A stretch of DNA of 64,000 bases. Source: Streptomyces cyaneochromogenes (GTDB taxonomy: Bacteria > Actinomycetota > Actinomycetes > Streptomycetales > Streptomycetaceae). Location: positions 682,001-746,000 of the forward strand of contig NZ_CP034539.1 of assembly GCF_003963535.1 (NCBI RefSeq), written 5' to 3'. Position numbers and translations under genes: made by a program. Shown piece after piece: positions 19,030 to 27,066 of the stretch (position 1 is its first letter; each line of letters begins with the position of its first letter). The notes beneath the pieces are model-generated. The model was not told the DNA's origin. It saw nothing but the letters and a program-made list of their open reading frames with translations, and made no database searches.

Positions 19030-20837
19030 TGCCCTCCCTGACCGACTCGCTCGGCAGCGCCCCCAAGCTCTCGACCCCGCTCGAACAGCGCGGCACCCCC
19101 GCCCCCCGCACCTCTTTGCCCACCGCCGACGACGCGGTGGCCCACACCCTGCTCAACTGCCTGCTGCGCGAGGTCTCCGGCCCCGAGCACCAGACCGTGG
19201 TCACCGACGGCCACCTGCTGCTGCGCCTGCCCCGCCGCGGGGTCCTGCTGCGCGCCGCCCTGCGCCGTACCTCGCTGCTCGGGGCGCACCGGTTCACCGG
19301 CCCGGTGAGCGAACAGCGCGACGGCGACTGGACCGAGGTGGACTGGCGTCGCCTCGCCGAGTACACGCACGACGAGCTGACGCTGCGCACGGGCGTGCGC
19401 AACGATGAGTTCCTGAAGCAGATCGCCTCCAGCCACGAGGCGGTGGCGACCGCGCTGGCCGGCCCGCGAAGTCCCTCGGACGCCGCCTCCGAGGACCGGC
19501 TCTCCGCCTACCTCGCCTCGGAGCAGTCCCTGCTCTTCGGCCACCGCTTCCACCCCACACCGAAGGCCCGCACCGGCGATCCGCGCGCCTGGTCCGCGTA
19601 CGCCCCGGAGGTCGGGGCCGCCTTCCCGCTGCGGCACCTCGCCGTGCGCGCGGACCTGATCGCCGAGGAGTACGCCGACGCCACGGCCGTCGCCTCGCTG
19701 GACGGGCAGCGCACGGACGTCCCCGAGGGCTACCGGCTGCTGCCCGCCCACCCCTGGCAGTACGAGACGCTCAGCGAGCATCCGCTGCTCCGCGCGGCCC
19801 TCGACCGCGGCGACGTCCTCGACCTCGGCCCCGGCGGACGGCCCTTCGCCGCCACCGCGTCCGTCCGCACCCTGTACGACGGCGAGAGCTTCCTGAAGTT
19901 CAGCCTGAACGTGCGGATCACCAACTGCCTGCGCAAGAACAGCAGTTACGAGCTGTCGGGCGCCGTCGCCCTCACCCGCGTCCTGGCCCCGGCGCTCGCC
20001 GACCTGGCCGAGCGGTTCCCGGGCAGCGCGGTGCTGCGCGAGCCCGCCTACCGCACGCTGGCGCTCCCCGGACCGGACGGGACGCCGGACCGCGAGCTCT
20101 TCGAGGGCTTCGGCGTCATCGTCCGCGAGGGCCTGCCGCAGCGGCTCGCGCCGGGCACCACTCCCCTGCTGGCGGCCGCGGTCGCCGACGAGTACCCGAC
20201 CGGCGCCGCGCACATCTCCCGGCTCCTCGCCGGCGCCGACGAGCAGGCGGCCCTCGACTGGTGGTCGGCGTATCTCGACCTCCTCCTGCCTCCCGTCCTC
20301 GCCGCGTACTTCGACCACGGCCTGGTCCTGGAACCCCATCTGCAGAACGTCCTGATCTGCGTCGACGGCGACGGCAGGCCCGCCCAGGTCCTCTTCCGCG
20401 ACCTGGAGGGCACCAAGCTGGTCCCCGACCACCACGCGGACACGCTCGCCGGGCTGCCGCCCGAGGTCGCGGGCCCGATGACGTACGACGCGCAGCGCGG
20501 GTGGGACCGGGTCGTGTACTGCCTGCTGGTCAACCATGTCGCCGAGCTGCTCGCCGCCCTCGCCGACCTGCACCCGACGGCGGAGGCCGCGCTGTGGGCG
20601 CGGGTGCGGGCCACGCTCGATGCGTACACCGACCGGTTCGGCTGCCCGCCGCGCATGGCGGCCCTGCTCGCGGGCGTGCCCCTGCCCGCCAAGGCCAATC
20701 TGCTCACCCGCTGGGAGCGCAAGGCCGACCGCGAGGCCGGGTACGTCCGGCTGCCGTCCCCGCTCGCCGAAGCCGTCCTGGGCGGCGCGACAAGGGCCAC
20801 CACCGCCCCGCGTGACACGACCGGGGGCACCCGATGA
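19029..20837 (+). CDS. IucA/IucC-family NRPS-independent siderophore synthetase, copy B
   Basis: A 602-residue synthetase with a phosphate-binding loop near HPTPKARTGD (about residues 178-187), the canonical LPAHPWQYETL motif (about residues 237-247), KFSLNVRITNCLRKNSSYE and the C-terminal HGLVLEPHLQNVL. The canonical motifs suggest a typical citrate- or acyl-citrate-activating enzyme acting beside the more divergent copy A. It overlaps the MFS gene by one to three bases and the decarboxylase gene by an ATGA junction. The first 35 residues are poorly conserved and a later start is possible. Confidence 0.91.
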   Translation: MPSLTDSLGSAPKLSTPLEQRGTPAPRTSLPTADDAVAHTLLNCLLREVSGPEHQTVVTDGHLLLRLPRRGVLLRAALRRTSLLGAHRFTGPVSEQRDGDWTEVDWRRLAEYTHDELTLRTGVRNDEFLKQIASSHEAVATALAGPRSPSDAASEDRLSAYLASEQSLLFGHRFHPTPKARTGDPRAWSAYAPEVGAAFPLRHLAVRADLIAEEYADATAVASLDGQRTDVPEGYRLLPAHPWQYETLSEHPLLRAALDRGDVLDLGPGGRPFAATASVRTLYDGESFLKFSLNVRITNCLRKNSSYELSGAVALTRVLAPALADLAERFPGSAVLREPAYRTLALPGPDGTPDRELFEGFGVIVREGLPQRLAPGTTPLLAAAVADEYPTGAAHISRLLAGADEQAALDWWSAYLDLLLPPVLAAYFDHGLVLEPHLQNVLICVDGDGRPAQVLFRDLEGTKLVPDHHADTLAGLPPEVAGPMTYDAQRGWDRVVYCLLVNHVAELLAALADLHPTAEAALWARVRATLDAYTDRFGCPPRMAALLAGVPLPAKANLLTRWERKADREAGYVRLPSPLAEAVLGGATRATTAPRDTTGGTR

Positions 20838-22045
20838 CCGAGCCGACACCCGCGGTCCGCGACCGCGCCCTGTCCCTGCGGCCCACCGAACTGCCCGCGT
20901 ACCTCTACGACTTGGCGGCCCTGCGCGACCACGCCGCCGCCGTGCGCGACGCCCTGCCCGAGCGGGTCGAGCTGTACTACGCCGCGAAGGCCAACCCGGA
21001 GCCGGAGATCCTCGCCGCGCTCAGCCCGTACGTCGACGGGTACGAGGTCTCCTCGGGCGGCGAACTCGCCCACGTCGCCAAGGCCGTGCCCGGCCGACCG
21101 CTCGCCTTCGGCGGTCCCGGGAAGACGCCGGACGAGGTGACGGCCGCGCTGGAGGCGGGGGTCGAGCGCTTCCACGTCGAGAGCGCGTACGAGCTGCGCG
21201 TGCTGGCCGAGTTGGCACGGGCGTACGCGCCGGGTCGGCGGGTGGCGGTGCTGCCGAGGGTCAACCTGCCGGTCGCCGACGGGTCGTTGGCGGGCAGCTC
21301 GCTGGCGATGGGGGGCCGTCCGACGCCCTTCGGTACGGACCCGGCGCAGGCCGTCGAGATCGTGCGTGCGCTGACGGACGGGACGTATCCGCACCTCGAA
21401 CTGCGCGGTATCCACGCCCACTTGGCCAGCGGCCTGGAGGCGGCCGAGCAGGTCGCGGTGGCGGAGTCGATCGTGAGCTGGGCGACGGGCCTGGGTGTGC
21501 CGCTCGCCGAGGTGAACGTCGGCGGCGGCATGCACGTCGACTACGCCGACCCGGAGCGCCGCTTCGACTGGGCCGCGTACGGCAAGGGTCTGGCCCGCCT
21601 GGCCGAGGCGCACCCGGGGCTGACCCTGCGCATCGAGCCGGGCCGGGCCCTCACGGCGTACTGCGGCTGGTACGCCACCGAGGTGCTGGACGTGAAGCGG
21701 AGCCACGGCGAGGAGTTCGCCGTCGTGCGAGGCGGCACGCACCACATGCGGACCCCGGCGACGAAGGGCCACGACCAGCCCTGTTCCGTGCTGCCGGTGG
21801 ACTCCTGGCCGCACCCCTGGCCACGGCCCGCTGCGGAGGGCGAGCGGGTCACGCTGGCCGGTCAGCTGTGCACGCCGAAGGACGTGCTGGCACGCCGGGT
21901 GCCCGCGGCCGGGCTCCGGGCCGGGGACCGGGTGGTGTTCTCGCTGGCGGGCGCCTACGCGTGGAACATCTCCCACCACGACTTCCTGATGCATCCCGGG
22001 CCGGGCTTCCACTTCCTGTCGCCGCAGGACCGAAGCGCCGGGTAG
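20834..22045 (+). CDS. PLP-dependent fold III decarboxylase (SbnH/diaminopimelate-decarboxylase-like)
   Basis: This 403-residue enzyme has the alanine-racemase-like fold III signature with the PLP lysine in LYYAAKANPEPE (about residue 55), a glycine loop NVGGGMHVDY and RIEPGRALTAYCG for phosphate and substrate binding. The staphyloferrin B enzyme SbnH, which decarboxylates a citryl-diaminopropionate intermediate, belongs to this family, as do enzymes making diamines. It is last in the operon and coupled to copy B of the synthetases, so it either makes the diamine or trims an intermediate. The choice cannot be made from sequence. Confidence 0.88.
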   Translation: MTEPTPAVRDRALSLRPTELPAYLYDLAALRDHAAAVRDALPERVELYYAAKANPEPEILAALSPYVDGYEVSSGGELAHVAKAVPGRPLAFGGPGKTPDEVTAALEAGVERFHVESAYELRVLAELARAYAPGRRVAVLPRVNLPVADGSLAGSSLAMGGRPTPFGTDPAQAVEIVRALTDGTYPHLELRGIHAHLASGLEAAEQVAVAESIVSWATGLGVPLAEVNVGGGMHVDYADPERRFDWAAYGKGLARLAEAHPGLTLRIEPGRALTAYCGWYATEVLDVKRSHGEEFAVVRGGTHHMRTPATKGHDQPCSVLPVDSWPHPWPRPAAEGERVTLAGQLCTPKDVLARRVPAAGLRAGDRVVFSLAGAYAWNISHHDFLMHPGPGFHFLSPQDRSAG

Positions 22046-22083
22046 CGAGTCGTCACTCTCAGCACACACGAGCGGCACACACG

Positions 22084-22115
22084 AAGGGCCGCCCGGCACG
22101 ATCCGGGCGGCCCTT
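22084..22115. terminator. Strong bidirectional terminator after the siderophore operon
   Basis: A perfect 13-bp stem AAGGGCCGCCCGG / CCGGGCGGCCCTT with a six-base CACGAT loop, with T on one side and A on the other, lies between the convergent decarboxylase gene and the small secreted protein gene. It can end transcription from both directions. Confidence 0.9.
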
Positions 22116-22128
22116 TCGGTGTGTCGAC

Positions 22129-22389
22129 CTAGCGGAGGTGTCCCAGCTGCGCCGGGTTCAGGGCGTTGATGCGGTCGAGGTGCCCCAGCTGCTGGGAGAC
22201 CCGCGGGACCCGGGTCTTGTGCTGCTCGGGGATACCGGTCGTGGCGAGCGAGTCGAGCGTGCTGATCGGGTTCAGCGGTCCGCCCGCGTTCCGGGTGTCC
22301 ACGGGGTGCGCGTTCGCCAGCGGAGCGGCGAGGCCGGTGATGCCGGCGGCGAGACCAACGGCGGCTGCGATACGTCGTGTTGAGATCAT
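22129..22389 (-). CDS. Small secreted protein of unknown function
   Basis: The 86-residue protein has a clear Sec signal peptide: basic start MISTRR, a hydrophobic Ala/Gly/Leu core and a probable cleavage after ANA (residue 27). The mature 59 residues are polar, without Cys, and contain the segment NPISTLDSLATTGIPEQHK followed by VPRVSQQLGHL. Similar short exported proteins occur in many streptomycetes but I know of no function. It is divergent from the SnoaL-like gene across 170 bases. Confidence 0.72.
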   Translation of the reverse strand: MISTRRIAAAVGLAAGITGLAAPLANAHPVDTRNAGGPLNPISTLDSLATTGIPEQHKTRVPRVSQQLGHLDRINALNPAQLGHLR

Positions 22390-22559
22390 GCTTTCAGCAA
22401 CGCGGGCGGCCCGCCGCCGGACACGGCCGCCCGGCGGCGCTCACCCGTCAGGCCCAGCGCACCGGGCGCGCTTGCCGAGTCCGGCGAGGCGGAGGAGTCT
22501 CGGAGGAGAGGTCTTCGCGGCCGCCCCTCGTCCTGCCGCGGGCCTCGGAGGAGGTCACC

Positions 22560-22925
22560 ATGGGCACTGCCACAAGCCCTTCGTTCGACACCGAGACACT
22601 GCGCCGGGGCATAGAAGGACAGACCCCGGAGACACTTCTGTCGCTGTACGCGGACGACGCGGAACTGCGCGTCGTCAACCGCAACACCCAGCCCAGCCAC
22701 CCCAAGGTGCTGCACGGCCGCAACGAGATCGCGGACATGCTCCTCGACGTCTACAGCCGCGACATGACGCACAAGCTGGAGGGATGCGTCATCCAGGGGG
22801 ACCGGGCGGCCTACAGCGAGTCGTGCGAGTACGCGGACGGGGTGCGCGTCCTGTCCGAGTCCATGATCACGCTGCGCGACGGCAAGATCTCCCGGCAGAT
22901 CCTGATCGAGGCGTGGGACGAGTAG
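22560..22925 (+). CDS. SnoaL-like/NTF2-fold small protein
   Basis: This 121-residue protein matches the NTF2-like/SnoaL polyketide-cyclase fold: an N-terminal helix, ETLLSLYADDAELRVVN, KVLHGRNEIADML and a closing strand ISRQILIEAWDE. Members act as isomerases, cyclases or ligand-binding proteins. ATG 22560 follows a textbook GGAGG with a five-base spacer. The conserved pocket contains no Cys-dependent chemistry that I can identify. No biosynthetic partner is adjacent. It converges on the AlaRS-like gene. Confidence 0.82.
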   Translation: MGTATSPSFDTETLRRGIEGQTPETLLSLYADDAELRVVNRNTQPSHPKVLHGRNEIADMLLDVYSRDMTHKLEGCVIQGDRAAYSESCEYADGVRVLSESMITLRDGKISRQILIEAWDE

Positions 22926-22989
22926 GAAGGTGGGAGAGGAACGGCCGAAGGTCCGGGCCACCCACGGCTGACCTGGACCTTCGCCGTGG

Positions 22990-24174
22990 TCAAGGGGTTC
23001 TCAGCGTCGTGACCAGGTCACGCGGCAGTCCGTGGGTGTCATGGAGGTAGCGGTAGTCCTCGTCGCTCAACGGGCCCTCGAACTGCGGCCTGCCGAGCAC
23101 CCGGCGGCCCCGCTCCAGCAGCCTGCCGAACCGCCGTTCCTCGTCCAGCAGCACCTCGCGCACCGGACCTGTTCCGCCGGGCCGGCGGAAGTGGTCCAGT
23201 GTGTGCCGCAGGACCTCCTCGGGCAGGTCGGAGAGGGTGCGCGAGGGGTCGTCGCGCCACAGGGTGGTGAGGGCACGGCGGATCAGCCTGCGCAGGACGT
23301 AGCCGCGTCCGGTGTTGGAGGGCCGTACGCCTTCGCCGATGACGACGATGCCGGACCGCAGGTGGTCACAGACGAGGCGCCTCGACGTGCCGTCCAGGTG
23401 CCACAGCGAGGGCAGGAGCCTCATCCAGGGTTCGAACAGGTCGATGTCGTAAACGGAGTTGTGGCCCTGCAGCACCGTCACGAGCCGCTCCAGTCCCATC
23501 CCGGTGTCGACACCGGGCTGTTGGAGGGTGTGGAGGCTGCCGTCCCCGAGCCGGCGGTAGCGCATGCTCACGTGGTTCCACACCTCGACCCACCTGGGGT
23601 CGCAGGTGGGGGTGCCCTGTGGTGGCGTGCCCAGATCACCGGTCCAGACGAAGATCTCGGAATCGGGGCCGCACAGGCCGACGGGACCGTGGGACCACCA
23701 GTTCTCCTCGCGGGTCGGCTCGACGGGCAGCCCCAACTCCCGCCAGGTGCGCAGCGATTCACTGTCGGGACCGACCTGGTCGTCTCCCCCGAAGACGGTG
23801 ACGTACATCCGCTCCGGCGGGATCCCGAATCCGTCGCGCAGCAGCTCGTACCCCCAACGCAGGCTCTGTGAATGGCCGTAGTCGCCCAAGGACCAGGAGC
23901 CGAGCATCTCGAACACCGTCAGATGGGTCGGGTCGCCCACCTCGTCGAGGTCGCTGGTGCGCAGACAGCGCTGGACGTTGACCAGGCGCCGTCCCTGGGG
24001 ATGCGGGCGGCCTTCCAGGTAGGGAGTGAGCGGGTGCATGCCCGAGGTGGTGAACAGCACCGGGTCGGAGGGCGGCGGCAGGAGTGTGCCGCCGGTGACC
24101 TGCTCGTGGCCCCGTTCGCGGAAGAAGTCGGTGAAGGTGCGGACGATCTGGTCGGTGGTCGGCGTGGTGTTCAT
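22990..24174 (-). CDS. Stand-alone alanyl-tRNA-synthetase-like protein lacking editing and C-Ala domains
   Basis: The 394 residues align with the N-terminal half of AlaRS only. They include a motif 1 region, motif 2 around VNVQRCLRTSDLDEVG and FEMLGSWSLGDY, and motif 3 in TGMGLERLVTVLQGHNSVYDIDLF split over residues 219-241. The tRNA-acceptor-recognition helices follow, with PSNTGRGYVLRRLIRRAL and a closing LHDTHGLPRDLVTTL, after which the protein ends. Full AlaRS is about 880-890 residues, so the editing and oligomerisation parts are absent. The catalytic motifs look intact, so it may still make Ala-AMP and charge tRNA or another acceptor. It is probably a duplicate of the housekeeping enzyme with resistance or biosynthetic use. 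Confidence 0.85.
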   Translation of the reverse strand: MNTTPTTDQIVRTFTDFFRERGHEQVTGGTLLPPPSDPVLFTTSGMHPLTPYLEGRPHPQGRRLVNVQRCLRTSDLDEVGDPTHLTVFEMLGSWSLGDYGHSQSLRWGYELLRDGFGIPPERMYVTVFGGDDQVGPDSESLRTWRELGLPVEPTREENWWSHGPVGLCGPDSEIFVWTGDLGTPPQGTPTCDPRWVEVWNHVSMRYRRLGDGSLHTLQQPGVDTGMGLERLVTVLQGHNSVYDIDLFEPWMRLLPSLWHLDGTSRRLVCDHLRSGIVVIGEGVRPSNTGRGYVLRRLIRRALTTLWRDDPSRTLSDLPEEVLRHTLDHFRRPGGTGPVREVLLDEERRFGRLLERGRRVLGRPQFEGPLSDEDYRYLHDTHGLPRDLVTTLRTP

Positions 24175-24259
24175 CGCGGGTTCCTTCGGGTCGTCGGGTC
24201 ATGACGACCGGAACGAGCCGCGGAACGGAGTGCGACGGGGAGGAAGAGGGTGGCGCACA

Positions 24260-24284
24260 CCGGCGGTCCGTTTCCGGCCGCCGG
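24260..24284 (-). promoter_or_regulatory. Hairpin between the Ala-rich leader and the AlaRS-like gene
   Basis: A seven-bp perfect stem CCGGCGG / CCGCCGG with an 11-base loop begins 12 bases after the stop of the small frame. A pyrimidine-rich tract follows it on the minus strand, but no clean T run, so it is a candidate attenuator rather than a sure terminator. Confidence 0.45.
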
Positions 24285-24295
24285 GAGGAGTGGGA

Positions 24296-24364
24296 TCAGG
24301 CGTGGGCAGCCGGGGAGCTGGTCGCTCGCGCGGCTGCGGTGCGGGTGTGCCTGATGACCTTCAT
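24296..24364 (-). CDS. Possible Ala-rich leader peptide upstream of the AlaRS-like gene
   Basis: A 22-codon frame, ATG 24364 to TGA 24296, reads MKVIRHTRTAAARATSSPA then AHA; seven of its 22 codons are Ala. No ribosome binding site precedes it, but a TACCGT hexamer ends about six bases before the ATG, which would fit a leaderless transcript. A GC hairpin (24260-24284, stem CCGGCGG/CCGCCGG) follows directly, then 85 bases to the AlaRS-like start. The layout resembles amino-acid attenuators such as the Streptomyces trp leader. Alanine is a common residue in this genome, so chance is possible. Confidence 0.4.
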   Translation of the reverse strand: MKVIRHTRTAAARATSSPAAHA

Positions 24365-24486
24365 GGAATCGACGGTAACAGCCGGGGTCCGAGCCGTCGC
24401 CGGGATTTTCCGGGCCCGAGCCTCGACCGGCGTGCGCGCGCCGAGCGGCCGCGTGGTCGCGGACGGCCTCCGCTATGGTGGCCGTG

Positions 24487-24558
24487 GGCCGTGACTGGCG
24501 CTGAGGTGGAGTACCACCGGGGAGCGACCTCGCAGAGTCGATGCCGTGCGCCTGGGCG
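24487..24558 (+). promoter_or_regulatory. ZTP riboswitch (pfl motif) controlling folD
   Basis: The stretch shows the conserved core of the ZTP-sensing pfl RNA: CCGTGACTGGCGC at 24489-24501, a GGTGG/CCACC hairpin at 24505-24517, CGGGGAGCGACC, and the downstream GCGCCTGGGC at 24548-24557 that forms the pseudoknot half. A TATGGT -10 element at 24474-24479 puts the transcript start just upstream. CCTGGGC (24551-24557) is also perfectly complementary to GCCCAGG (24573-24579), which overlaps the AGGAG of folD. Ligand binding would therefore free the ribosome binding site, a translational ON switch. ZTP/ZMP accumulates when 10-formyl-folate is short, which fits control of folD. Confidence 0.9.
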
Positions 24559-24587
24559 AACCTGACACCCCAGCCCAGGAGTGGATC

Positions 24588-25436
24588 ATGACCCAGGCCC
24601 GGCTCATGGATGGCACCGCGCTCGCCCGGCGCATCGTCGAGGAGACCGCAAAGCGGGCGGCCGACCTCACCGAACGCACCGGCTCCGCACCTTGCCTTGC
24701 GACCGTACTGGTCGGAGAGGATCCCGCGTCCGTCACCTACGTCCGGATGAAGCGGAACCGGTGCCGCACGGCCGGGATCACCTCACGCCATGTGCCGCTG
24801 CCCGCGGACACCACCACCGAGCAAGTCGTCGCCACCCTGCGCGAGTTGTCGGCCGACCCCGGTGTGCACGGCATCCTGCTCCAGCACCCGATGGGCCCGC
24901 ACATCGACGAGCGGGCCGCGTTCGAGGCGATCGCGCCGCAGAAGGACGTCGACGGCGTCACCTTCGCATCCTTCGCCACGATGAGCTTCGGGCTGCCGGG
25001 GTTCGTGTCCTGCACGCCGGGCGGGATCATGCGGCTGCTCGACGAGTACGGCGTCGATCCGGCGGGCCGTCGTGCCGTGGTCGTCGGCCGCAGCGCGATC
25101 CTCGGCAAGCCGGCCGGCATGCTGCTCCTCGCACGTGACGCGACGGTGACGTACTGCCACTCCCGTACGACGGACCTCTCGGCGGCCGTCCGCGAGGCGG
25201 ACATCGTCGTCGCGGCGGTGGGGCGCCCGCGGCTGATCCGGGGGCAGGACGTCAAGCCCGGCGCCGTGGTGATCGACGCCGGGTACAGCCCCGGGAACGT
25301 CGGCGACGTCGACTTCGACTCCGCCGTCGAGCGGGCCTCGCTGATCACGCCGGTACCGGGCGGCGTCGGCCCGATGACGATCGCCACGCTGCTGGAGCAG
25401 ACCGTGGACGCCGCCGCCCGGCAGCTCGGGGTGTGA
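24588..25436 (+). CDS. folD: Bifunctional methylene-tetrahydrofolate dehydrogenase/methenyl-THF cyclohydrolase
   Basis: This 282-residue cytosolic enzyme interconverts methylene-, methenyl- and 10-formyl-tetrahydrofolate, feeding purine synthesis. Visible signatures are the SVTYVRMKRNRC segment with the catalytic Tyr/Lys pair (about residues 48-58), QHPMGPHID, PQKDVDGV and the NADP-binding GRSAILGKPAGMLL near residue 165. ATG 24588 was chosen over an upstream in-frame GTG at 24546 because that GTG lies inside the riboswitch, while AGGAG sits seven bases before 24588. It is probably translated only when the upstream ZTP riboswitch is occupied. Confidence 0.95.
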   Translation: MTQARLMDGTALARRIVEETAKRAADLTERTGSAPCLATVLVGEDPASVTYVRMKRNRCRTAGITSRHVPLPADTTTEQVVATLRELSADPGVHGILLQHPMGPHIDERAAFEAIAPQKDVDGVTFASFATMSFGLPGFVSCTPGGIMRLLDEYGVDPAGRRAVVVGRSAILGKPAGMLLLARDATVTYCHSRTTDLSAAVREADIVVAAVGRPRLIRGQDVKPGAVVIDAGYSPGNVGDVDFDSAVERASLITPVPGGVGPMTIATLLEQTVDAAARQLGV

Positions 25437-25445
25437 CACAGGCTC

Positions 25446-26435
25446 TCAGCGCATCCAGGCGCTGTACGACATCACGTCGCCGGCCTTGACGCCGTACTCG
25501 GGCTCGGCCTTGGTGAAGGTCGTCTCCAGTCCGAGGACGGCGCCGTCGGCGGGGTCCATGATCAGCATGTGGCGAGCGCCGGACATCTCGTAGACGTATG
25601 CCTGCCCGCCGCGCCCCAGCCGGTCCCGCACCTGCCCGACGGGGCGCAGCCCCTCGGCGTCCGCCAGGAGTCCGGCGAGCACGGCGGACTCACGGGCGCC
25701 GAGGGTCCAGTGATCCAGCAGGATCTTCGTGGCATCGAGCAGTTCGGACGTGCTCAGCGGCTTGCTGTGGTCCGACAGGTGGGCACGCACCGCTTCTTCC
25801 AGATAGGCGCTCAGCTCCACGGCGTCGTGCGGCGGTGGCGACTTGGGCGGGGCGTCACTCCAACTCGGCGGGTACGTCTGCCTGCTGAGCACATGGCCGT
25901 CGTCGACGACGCGCGGCTCGCCGTCCCCCTCGACGAGGACGGGCCGGCCCGGATGGCGCGGGTCGGTCGCCACGACGATCTCCGTGTGGCTGTCGTCGGC
26001 GTTCCAGCGGACGATGCGCTCCTCGGGGAGGGTGATCGGCGGCTTGTCCTCGGACATGCCCATGCTCCACGACTGCACGTGCGTGCCCTTGCGGAGCTCG
26101 GGCTCCCCGTCCCGGGCGTCGGCTTTCGCTCGTTCGGCCAGGGTCTTCAGGGATACGGGGGTGGAGTCGGCCCGCACGACCAGCGGGCGGGGGGCGGCGA
26201 TGGCGGGGGCGGTGGTCTGGCCGGTGAACAGCAGCGCCGACACGAGCGCGGCGACCACGCCGGTGGCGGCGAGTCCCCACAGCAGCCGGGGCCCACGGCG
26301 GGCGATGGCCGGCCGCTCGTGCAGCAGCCGGTCGAGGTGGCGTTCGGCGTTGTGGTCGAGCGGCCCGTCGCCGTAGTGGGGGCCGTCGGAGGGCACCGGG
26401 TTGGCGCCGCGCAGGAGGTCGAGTTCGTCAGCCAT
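25446..26435 (-). CDS. CU044_5270-family single-pass membrane protein (partner of ECF sigma factor)
   Basis: The 329-residue protein has a 47-residue basic cytosolic tail, one transmembrane helix (about residues 49-70) and a large extracytoplasmic domain ending in AYVYEMSGARHMLIMDPADGAVLG. This is the pattern of the actinobacterial CU044_5270 family, almost always found downstream of an ECF sigma gene. It overlaps the sigma gene by eight bases. By position it may act as an anti-sigma or signal-input protein. It has no zinc-binding ZAS motif in the tail, so the mode of control is unknown. Confidence 0.8.
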   Translation of the reverse strand: MADELDLLRGANPVPSDGPHYGDGPLDHNAERHLDRLLHERPAIARRGPRLLWGLAATGVVAALVSALLFTGQTTAPAIAAPRPLVVRADSTPVSLKTLAERAKADARDGEPELRKGTHVQSWSMGMSEDKPPITLPEERIVRWNADDSHTEIVVATDPRHPGRPVLVEGDGEPRVVDDGHVLSRQTYPPSWSDAPPKSPPPHDAVELSAYLEEAVRAHLSDHSKPLSTSELLDATKILLDHWTLGARESAVLAGLLADAEGLRPVGQVRDRLGRGGQAYVYEMSGARHMLIMDPADGAVLGLETTFTKAEPEYGVKAGDVMSYSAWMR

Positions 26436-26961
26436 GGCCGTGTTCCTTTGCCGGGGTCGTGGGAGACATGCGGTCGATCTCGGCTCTCAGCCGGCGCCGC
26501 GCCCGGTGCAACCGCATCGACGCGGCCCGGCGGCCACAGCCGAGCACGACGGCGACCTCGTCGATGCCGAGCTCCTCCCAGGCCGTCAGGCGCAGCACCT
26601 CCTGGTCCGGCGGGGAGAGCCGGGCGAGCGCCTCGTGCACCCAGGCACCCGGTGACTCGGCGTCGGGGCCGGCCTCGATGTGCCGGCCGTGCGCCGTGTC
26701 GTCGTTGCCGAGCCGGTCGACCAGCCGTCGACGGCGCCCGTAACCGCGTACCGCGTTCGCCAGGCAGTTGCGTGCCACGCCGTACAGCCAGGGCAGCGGT
26801 GCGTCCGGGATGTCGTCCCGGCGCCGCCAGGCGACGGTGAACACCTCCGCCACCACTTCCTCGACCTCACTCGTACGCCCGTCCAGTCGCCGCGCGACAT
26901 AGCGGCTGACCGCCCAGTAGTGCTCGCGATAGGCAGCGGCGAAGATCTCGTCGTTGCTCAT
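26428..26961 (-). CDS. ECF-type RNA polymerase sigma factor
   Basis: A 177-residue extracytoplasmic-function sigma factor with a sigma-2 region (residues 8-75, including [20 protein letters not shown] and [13 protein letters not shown]) and a sigma-4 helix-turn-helix (residues 110-160, [18 protein letters not shown] then [20 protein letters not shown]). No sigma-3 region is present. It directs RNA polymerase to a small regulon, likely including its own operon with the membrane partner. It is divergent from ctaD across 105 bases. Confidence 0.92.
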   Translation of the reverse strand: MSNDEIFAAAYREHYWAVSRYVARRLDGRTSEVEEVVAEVFTVAWRRRDDIPDAPLPWLYGVARNCLANAVRGYGRRRRLVDRLGNDDTAHGRHIEAGPDAESPGAWVHEALARLSPPDQEVLRLTAWEELGIDEVAVVLGCGRRAASMRLHRARRRLRAEIDRMSPTTPAKEHGHG

Positions 26962-27066
26962 GTCCCTTTCGTGTCCGGCACCCGCCGGATCGTCACACCC
27001 GCTTCCGTGATTCTTGTCGCGTCCTCAGAGTGTGACCTCCGGTCGGACGCCGGACACAGGCGGGGC

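Noticed and set aside
20048-22099. Minus-strand open frame of 683 codons opposite the synthetase/decarboxylase genes
   Set aside because: Shadow frame; no motifs, and it runs through the terminator region.
24175-24300. T-box riboswitch upstream of the AlaRS-like gene
   Set aside because: No conserved T-box sequence (such as TGGNACCGCG) or Stem I motif was seen; the leader-peptide idea fits slightly better.
24201-24494. 97-codon plus-strand frame between the AlaRS-like gene and folD
   Set aside because: Runs into the riboswitch, has no ribosome binding site and no recognisable features.
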